Below are positions 57,561-64,000 of a stretch of 64,000 bases of DNA, piece after piece. A program made the translations under genes and the position numbers. The notes beneath the pieces were generated by a model that ran no database searches, was not told the origin of the DNA, and saw nothing but the letters and a program-made list of their open reading frames with translations. This stretch comes from Neodiprion pinetum (taxonomy: Eukaryota; Arthropoda; Insecta; Hymenoptera; Diprionidae): assembly GCF_021155775.2 (NCBI RefSeq), contig NC_060232.1:30263922-30327921 (forward strand), read 5' to 3'. The first letter of the stretch is position 1. Each line of letters opens with the position of its first letter.

Positions 57561-58060
57561 ATACGTTCAATTAAAAATTACCGTCGGAATTTGTGTTTTG
57601 TCGTGTGGTCTCGACTATAAATAAAATTTTTAATTTGTTGTCCGTATTCGACTCATTACAATTGCGCCCATCACTGGGTCCGGAGTGCTTCGGGATGACG
57701 CCTGCGCGACGAGAAGCGAAGCTACAGATGGAATTGTTGTAGCACGGGGAGTCTGCTTTGGCGGGGAATCTGCGAGGGACACCCCAGAGGGCAAACATAC
57801 TCCTCGCAAGCCCGTGAGAAGCAGGACCCACCTGATTCACTCCCACTTCATCCAGCCGACCTTCACCCTTGCTGACCATTTGATAATAGAATAATCGTGC
57901 GGAAATTCGTTACCTTCGTCATCCCGCACCGAGGTTTGACAAGGCACTGGCAGCGTGTTTCGCGATTATCGTGCGACAGTGATTGCATCGCTTAGACAGC
58001 GCCAAATATCTTGTGGTAACTCGCCGTCGTCGCATATCCGTCAGGAGAAGGTGAGCCGAG
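57561..58060. other. GC-richer segment with a donor-like end
   Basis: Open frames overlap on both strands (minus 57571-57879, plus 57685-57894). On the plus strand a consensus-like donor (gaag|gtgagc) occurs at 58051, so the segment may be a 5' untranslated exon of a plus-strand transcript leading to the coiled-coil exons at 60544. Unproven. Confidence 0.25.
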
Positions 58061-59864
58061 CTGACTTGTTGAATCATTGGACGTCGTAAATTTTTAATGA
58101 ATATTTATCAGCCCTTGTATTGATCAAATTGTAGAGTACAAGGTTGCGAGATATTTTTTCATATGGCGCTGTAACGGTGGAATAAAGTAATCGAGAGTCT
58201 AAATGGAGACTCGTTTTTTGTCTGCAGAACAACCGGATACTGTTGTGAAATATTTGGGGATCGCTGACTACTTGGGTTGATATTTTCAGTATGTAATACC
58301 TCTTTGGATGTTTTTAGATTGAACTTAATTAAATATAATAATAATAACATCCTTTGAAAAAAAAAATGTTCATTTACGCGAGCAAACCATTTCCCGCCAT
58401 GTCATTCGATCGAATGAACTTGAAAGTTAGCGGCGCATCAATCCAGATATTTCTATCCAACGATAAAAACAGTGTAGCATAACTTGAAAAATTTCTCATG
58501 CTGTGTTAATAACGTTTTGACGGTTTATTCGAGAGTGGCTATATGTTGGCAGAATGAAAAAAGTATTTCTTCCGTCCAGTAAGAGACATCTTATTCTCAA
58601 TGTGATAATGGACAAATCATTTTAATCCGTTCTATGCACACGGGGATCATTTGTGTGCAGTAACTCTTTCGATAATGATTCTTTTGGTAGCATTATAGTA
58701 ATTGAAAAACAAACATTACCATATATTTAACAAATACGTATAATATCGATTACACGAATAAAATGTAAATAAATAGGATTAAAGTGAATAAATATTATTA
58801 CAGAAAGGTACTTCGATAACCGCAATGCATACCAATCGATCTAAAAAATTTAAAGACCTAGTGATTTCAACGAACAGTCCCCCGACAGTCCGAAAAGAAA
58901 GAATGAACAAAAAAATGAAGTAAAAAAATCATTAGAAATCTTGTCGCGTGTCCGTATCAGGTCGGTCTGTGATTTCTCATACGAATGAAACAGAAATCTT
59001 TTTTCTGGAGAAAAAATTAAATGCTGTATTCAACACCACAGAAGGAATTTTTTCAATTCGCCAAGGCACTCCTTATAATTGTTGCTAACAACGGAAATAT
59101 CGTTTTTATCGTACATGAAATTTGACAAAAAACTTGCAACCCCCGACACAGAGGGTATAAAGGCAACAGTTTAGCGAAAAACACTGATCGAGTTACAAGA
59201 CAGTTAAGGCGATGTAATGTAGGTAATGAAATGAAACGATAATCTAATTCAGATCTGGTCAAGGAAACGCAAGAAATGTCTGATCGTGATTCTTTTGTAC
59301 TGAGTACACTTGTTGTAACTCGTAAGGAGTACAGAAGCGTATTACGTACAAGTTTTATACCCACGCCAAAGATCACTTTTCTCAACTCAATTTGTTTCAA
59401 GCATCTTCTATTCAAGTATCAGAAGGATAAAGTTCCGTAATGAGAAAGAAAATTGAATTAAGTAAATATCTACGTCGTCAAGATAGAGCAACAAGAAAAA
59501 TACAGAAACTGTAGCATTACAGAAATTGAGGATAGGGAGTAGGAGCTGAAGCTGATTTTGAAGTTACGCGAGGCACAACCGTTGACCACGTATGTAAATC
59601 ATTTCATTCGATCATTCGCGATTTTAAAAGAAACCATTCTAGTAACGCGAGGATATCGGGTACGGTATTATACCGTTCGCAATACTTCCGGTAGGGAATT
59701 CCGGAAGTTGATAATAGATCGAGAGGTTGTAGAGTGAAATATAACGTTACAAAAGAGATAGAGGAAAAAAGGCTTCGCGTTATTCACCGTCTCCATTTGC
59801 CATATATAAATGGTGAGTACATGTTGTGCAGATGCTTCGTGGACACCTACTGTATAAAATGAAT
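58061..59864. other. Non-coding
   Basis: AT-rich; a minus-strand frame of 120 codons (59053-59415) lacks splice sites and recognisable motifs. No gene supported. Confidence 0.45.
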
Positions 59865-60263
59865 TTACATGCGCTCGGCTTCCTCCATTACACCTTCAGC
59901 CGTTGCCAGATCGAGTTTCAATTGCACTTTTGATGTATGAAAATTTCCAGTCCGTTCCATCCGAGGCTTCGATGGCAATGAATGTCTTTTGTAACTTCTT
60001 GAATTGTTTACGCAAAATTGTTTACCATTATTTTCGATGCAAGATTCCACACTATGGTCGGTTATTTTTTTTTTGGCAAAAATTATTGCGTACCTAAATT
60101 GTACATTCGGATTTTTTAATCTAAATTTGATCTTTGTAAAATAAATTTGCGAAAAAATAGAAGCCCAAGAGTGATATCGAGGTTGCAAAAAGAAAGAATG
60201 TGACTGTAAACTTTGTTGCACGTTGTTGGTCGTCGCGCTGTTACCGCTCATGTATAATGACAT
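59865..60263 (-). CDS. Candidate small protein, 132 aa
   Basis: An uninterrupted minus-strand frame from an ATG (60263) to TAA (59865-59867). Its C-terminal third is charged and protein-like (RMERTGNFHTSKVQLKL, TAEGVMEEAERM), while the middle is Phe/Lys-rich as in noise. It would be divergent from the coiled-coil exon at 60544, with a 280-bp intergenic region that could act as a shared promoter. No polyadenylation signal was found close by. A second frame across the same C-terminal region is also open, so the call is weak. Confidence 0.25.
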   Translation of the reverse strand: MSLYMSGNSATTNNVQQSLQSHSFFLQPRYHSWASIFSQIYFTKIKFRLKNPNVQFRYAIIFAKKKITDHSVESCIENNGKQFCVNNSRSYKRHSLPSKPRMERTGNFHTSKVQLKLDLATAEGVMEEAERM

Positions 60264-60543
60264 GTAATTTCAATCTTTCCCAACCTTGACCCAGTCGACT
60301 GGAATGGCCAAATAATTGGATATCGGATTTTTACACGTTAACCACTGAACTAACTTGCAATTAAGGAAGTGTCAGTTGAACCGTTAGAAATTCTTGCAAA
60401 TTTTATGCCGTCGTTAAAACGATCGGTATATTAACCGATCATGTTAGTTGATGCGTATTATTTTTACAGAGATGTAGATGCAAATGGACATTTTCGGAAT
60501 CAGTTGTTTCAGCGTCATACTTTTCAGCTCTGCCTGACCTATA

Positions 60544-61354
60544 ATGGAAAATCTTGAAATACAGGAATCAGTTCGAACTTGGAAACAAAAAATCCACGAG
60601 GTGGACCGCGAAAATCAGGTATATTGTTTAGCGCGTTCCACGGGGAAACCGAAACTCGGAAAAGTGCAAATTCAGCTTCTATACGCGGACGTTTTCCTCT
60701 TAAAGATTTCTGACTGGAGCTCATCGTCGGAAAACTGTCTCTCGGGTTATATTACAATCTATTAAAACACCGCGTTAGTTAGGATGCGCGGTTAGTTCGG
60801 CGAAGCTTGAGGTTTAAGTATATGAAGTCTGTTTCACAAGTCGACAGCTGATTAAGGTCAAGTCCTGAAACTCGCAAGACTCTACGTCAAAGAGAAATTG
60901 TTCAGGCCACTCTTGACACTTTGCAGTTTGAAGCTGTTTATTGGTCAATTTAATCCACCTGTTCGTAGAAATGTGATCGGATTAGACGAGACATTTTGGA
61001 TCACGATTGGCTTCTTTGGCGGAACAGAAATACAAAGTCTACGGTGGCCAGTGATAAAAAGAGGGGAAAATGTGTGCAGGTACTGCTTGATATTTCAATG
61101 ACCATTGAGCCATAGGAAAGGTTTTCTTCGCAAGAAGAGTAATGTGAGGGTAATTGAGTGCTGTGAAAAGGTGGTCCTTAATTGATGTGTCAGTGAAATG
61201 TTGAAGCCAAGGTTGAAACAGACGTTTCTTATTGAGGACCTTCAGGTGGAACATAAAACCTATTTTTTCTTTTTCAGAATGATCGAATCGGCTCAATACA
61301 GATTCATATCCGAGCAGAAAAATCGTTGCGACGCACTGCAGAACGAGCAAATTG
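60544..61354 (+). CDS. Partial coiled-coil gene, possibly ODAD3/CCDC151-like (two exons)
   Basis: Exon 60544-60618 starts at an ATG (MENLEIQESVRTWKQKIHE, then VDRENQ) and ends at a gtatat donor in phase 0. Exon 61278-61354 follows a good acceptor (ctttttcag) and ends at gtaagt. The frame that looks real in the second exon (MIESAQYRFISEQKNRCDAL, then QNEQI) resembles the start of the ODAD3/CCDC151 coiled coil, an outer dynein arm docking subunit. Direct splicing of the two exons, however, puts that frame out by one base: the phase-0 reading is NDRIGSIQIHIRAEK. Either a small exon is unseen, an indel is present, or the second exon is read differently. Later exons are not secured. Confidence 0.35.
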
Positions 61355-61613
61355 GTAAGTTGAATAATATAATTTCATGCACACGTGAATTATAAGACTG
61401 GACTGCATTGGAAACGAGCGCGGTTTTCAATGATCGTGATCAGTAATTAATTACCAGTTCCACTTCACACTGACCGAGGGTCAAAATTAAATTAATCAAC
61501 GTGTGATCCGAGGAGGCAGCATTCCAAGGCATAACCATGATGTATCAGCTAATACAATTACCGTTTGAATATTGCAAAGAATACACTTAAATCTAGGTCA
61601 ATAGGTACAATAC

Positions 61614-61795
61614 TCACCAAGTGCAGCAGGTCTTACAATCCGACACGAAGGGTGATAGATAGGGTGCAACCACATCACAGTCGAGCAGCAGTCCTGAGCG
61701 AAATGACGGCAGCGAGTAGAATACGAAGATGTAGTGAAGATTAGCGAGAATCGAAGTCACAGAGGGCGAAGGTCCGAGTGAGCCGAAAGATCTGA
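61614..61795 (-). CDS. Candidate internal exon on the minus strand
   Basis: Acceptor cattatttcag and donor gtgagt enclose 182 bases, open in one frame (one base, then SFGSLGPSPSVTSILANLHY ... LLLDCDVVAPYLS ... DCKTCCT). A further minus-strand block at 61927-61844 (gtgcag acceptor, gtaaat donor, 28 open codons) lies only 48 bases upstream, too close for a normal intron, and their phases give a stop, so they are probably not consecutive exons. The antisense frame on the plus strand is also open for much of this stretch. Unidentified. Confidence 0.3.
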
Positions 61796-62954
61796 AATAA
61801 TGAGGTTCTCTTTATTGGTGTCAAGGTTCAAGAATAAATTTACCAACCGAGGGCTGTAGAACAGTGGTGATGTGAAAGTTTCTTGACAAGACAATTCGGA
61901 AAACAGTTGGATGTTTTGTCCTTGTCCCTGCACATGCCTCAAATCCAGCTATCCACGTTACTTGATGCGATTATTAGATTTCAAACTAATCGTAACATTG
62001 TAAATACCGTAATTTAGCTAGCGAAAATCCGGTGATATGGAACATTGATGCTCATGTCTCGAAGGAAATCACCGCTTCGAATAGTCTGGAATTGTTTTCT
62101 TTCGTCCATCCTCGCGTAGGATTGCATTTTTGGGTACTTAGCTTCTACGGAAAATCGCAGGCTGTTGTCTGGACCAAAATCAAACAAGCTCGAGTTTATT
62201 TGCTGAAATCAAAAGCCGAGATTTTGACAAACGGAGAATATCAAAGGTAGTTGATTAACGCTTTATACGCAAAATTGCAATTAAATTATACCTATTCCAA
62301 AGTAGTGCTTTTGAGGCCGTTCTCCTTTATCAAAAAATATCTTTTGATCAAGCTCAAAACAATTCTGAATATTTAATTCAATTACTGGAATGGTAACCGT
62401 ACACATCAAAGCAGTGGCCAGAAGCCGTTATGGTGAACCTCGGTTAAAACGGTTCAAACTTGCGTACGCTTACACATTGTACATAGTAATTTTATACACT
62501 TATCGAAGAAGCATAATTTATGGACGTTCTACTTTTAGAAGTCGAGAATGAGAACCGTATGCGTAGGCTTAATCAATTTAACAGCGTAAAACGCATAGTT
62601 TTCAAAGATACCAGTTTCTCAAGTTTAACGCGCTGCTTACGGAGATCGATAATTTAGTTCAAACATGGAACAAGACACAAATTTATGCCCGTGGTATAAT
62701 AACTACATGAAATTCTAACATCGCTCCTTATCACTGACAGCTTTCAACGAAAGGTACACTGCTGGGTATACCTGTAGATATGCGGAAGTGCCTGGATCTC
62801 TTCGTACACATGAATGGATTTCGAGAATGAGACTTATTGGTGATTGAGGTAGTTGCAATCCCAACGTTGATATATAGATATAAACAGCCAGCCGACTAGA
62901 ATCTCGTTATAGCCAGTTGTTCGAAGGAGAAATATTATTCCGATCGTGCGTAAA

Positions 62955-62993
<39 letters not shown>

Positions 62994-63562
62994 TAAAGCG
63001 ATTGGCATCCTGACAATTAAATGAAGAAGGGTGTTTAACAAATACTGTGAATGCCACTTCTGTCCCAGAAAAAAAATTTTTTCATAGAACATTAGTCTTG
63101 GCACTACCACATTTTTCGGAGAAATCTTTTTTTTTTCGAAAAATGGCACTAACATTCTTTTTCAATTCTTCTCTTTAAATGTAAAACGTAGGAATGATCG
63201 ATCCACTTTTTTCAACAACACATACCTGGAAAGTTAGATTTTCCAAGCCTTTTTTTAATTCCTCGGACTCGAATGTATGTACGTAAAAGAAGGAGAGACC
63301 GTGGAACGATTCGAACACTCGAAAACCGATAATGCAATCACTTATCTAGGTTTCGTACACTCGCAGGCTGCCAATGTTTGTATTTTTATGGAAAGCTTTG
63401 TAACTTGATAGAAAGATACTTACATCCCAAGATCTCCAGTGGCTCGACTCTCAGTTCTCATTTAGCGTTAAGTTGCAGCAGTGTATTAAAGTCGGGGACT
63501 TTGATTTAATTGCCGCAATTTCCGTTGCCCTTCGCACAGCCCCATTGACGCGGAAGAAGTAA
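61796..63562. other. Unresolved stretch between edge genes
   Basis: Contains a plus-strand block at 62161-62246 (cgcag acceptor, gtagtt donor) with two open frames, and an (AG)n microsatellite at 62959-62990. A plus-strand frame at 63440-63562 (WLDSQFSFSVKLQQCIKVG...) has an acceptor before it. None could be joined into a convincing gene. Confidence 0.3.
62959..62990. repeat. (AG)n microsatellite
   Basis: Sixteen AG units; it creates a poly-Leu-Ser artefact on the minus strand. Confidence 0.95.
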
Positions 63563-63970
63563 TTAGCAAATACGAACGTCTACCACATGTATTCTGTCTG
63601 ATAGTATCATTGGATCGACATCGGGTCGAACCACTGGAACTATATTACAGCCCTGACAAATTGACACTGACACACCTCGATGAACTAAGCGGGTGGTTAT
63701 TCTAATTGCGAGGCAAGCAAAGAGGCATTCTTACAGTGAATTGACCTACTTGATTCAATCGAGTATCTGAAATATAGGAAAATAACAAGGGTCAGCATGT
63801 CGATCGAATGTCTCGTTTGTAAGGATCTTACCTGAAAAGGTAACCGAATGCCACTCTCTTATGCGAAATACGAATTCGATGACCATTCCGAACCTTATTA
63901 CGTCTTTCAAACCCAGCAAATAGCCAATACGGAATGATTGTGCGTTGAAAGTGGGATATTTTCTTCTCAC
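63563..63970 (-). CDS. 3' exons of an unidentified gene entering from the right edge
   Basis: Three minus-strand exons chain in phase: 63970-63832 (gttctacag acceptor, gtaaga donor; VRRKYPTFNAQSFRIGYLLG ... REWHSVTFS), 63766-63735 (ctatatttcag acceptor, gtaaga donor; DTRLNQVGQFT) and 63652-63563 (atttgtcag acceptor; GCNIVPVVRPDVDPM ... VVDVRIC, then TAA). An alternative donor in the middle exon (CAA|gtaggt, ending at 63750) also keeps phase. About 87 residues are covered; the 5' part lies outside the window. The last exon could instead splice on before its stop. The product is not recognised. A vague likeness to the extracellular beta-rich region of tectonic proteins (GYLLG ... GQFT ... C) is too weak to use as a name. 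Confidence 0.5.
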
Positions 63971-64000
63971 CTGTAGAACCTGACGTTCCCTGGATGACCT
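63971..64000. other. Window edge, intron of the right-edge gene
   Basis: Thirty bases upstream, in minus-strand direction, of the acceptor at 63971. They read as intron. Confidence 0.5.

Overview
The window looks like arthropod nuclear DNA, most likely insect. It is AT-rich, full of microsatellites, and has small exons split by GT-AG introns. It carries two arthropod-type chemosensory genes: a 7-TM gustatory receptor and a pickpocket-type DEG/ENaC channel. The overall texture would suit a hymenopteran such as a sawfly, but nothing in the sequence fixes the species. All gene models were built by hand from open frames, splice sites and phase continuity.

Layout. Bases 1-39 kb are gene-poor. They hold a few orphan exons with good splice sites (minus strand at 1979-2033, 4711-4958 and 13210-13268; plus strand at 22807-22868). 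They also hold a 0.7-kb fold-back element (6791-7473), a 1,034-bp element with 12-bp terminal inverted repeats (28056-29089), degenerate relatives of both, an 83-bp tandem repeat of inverted motifs, and many microsatellites. From 39 to 54 kb the window is gene-dense: a 208-aa coiled-coil gene (plus, 39200-40216) tail-to-tail with a PMF1/Nnf1-like kinetochore gene (minus, 40777 to about 41650), a GC-rich stretch (about 42.3-44.8 kb), a complete 7-exon gustatory receptor of 429 aa (minus, 45964-47837) and a complete 12-exon pickpocket channel of 617 aa (minus, 49310-54235). From 54 to 64 kb there is a half-copy of the fold-back family (about 57235-57560), two coiled-coil exons on the plus strand resembling the outer dynein arm docking protein ODAD3/CCDC151, and a minus-strand gene entering from the right edge.

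How the genes relate. The receptor and the channel lie head-to-tail on the same strand about 1.5 kb apart, and both families act in sensory neuron membranes. PMF1 is part of the Mis12 kinetochore complex, and its convergent neighbour is an unidentified coiled-coil protein. I see no virus, no CRISPR array, no rRNA and no convincing tRNA.
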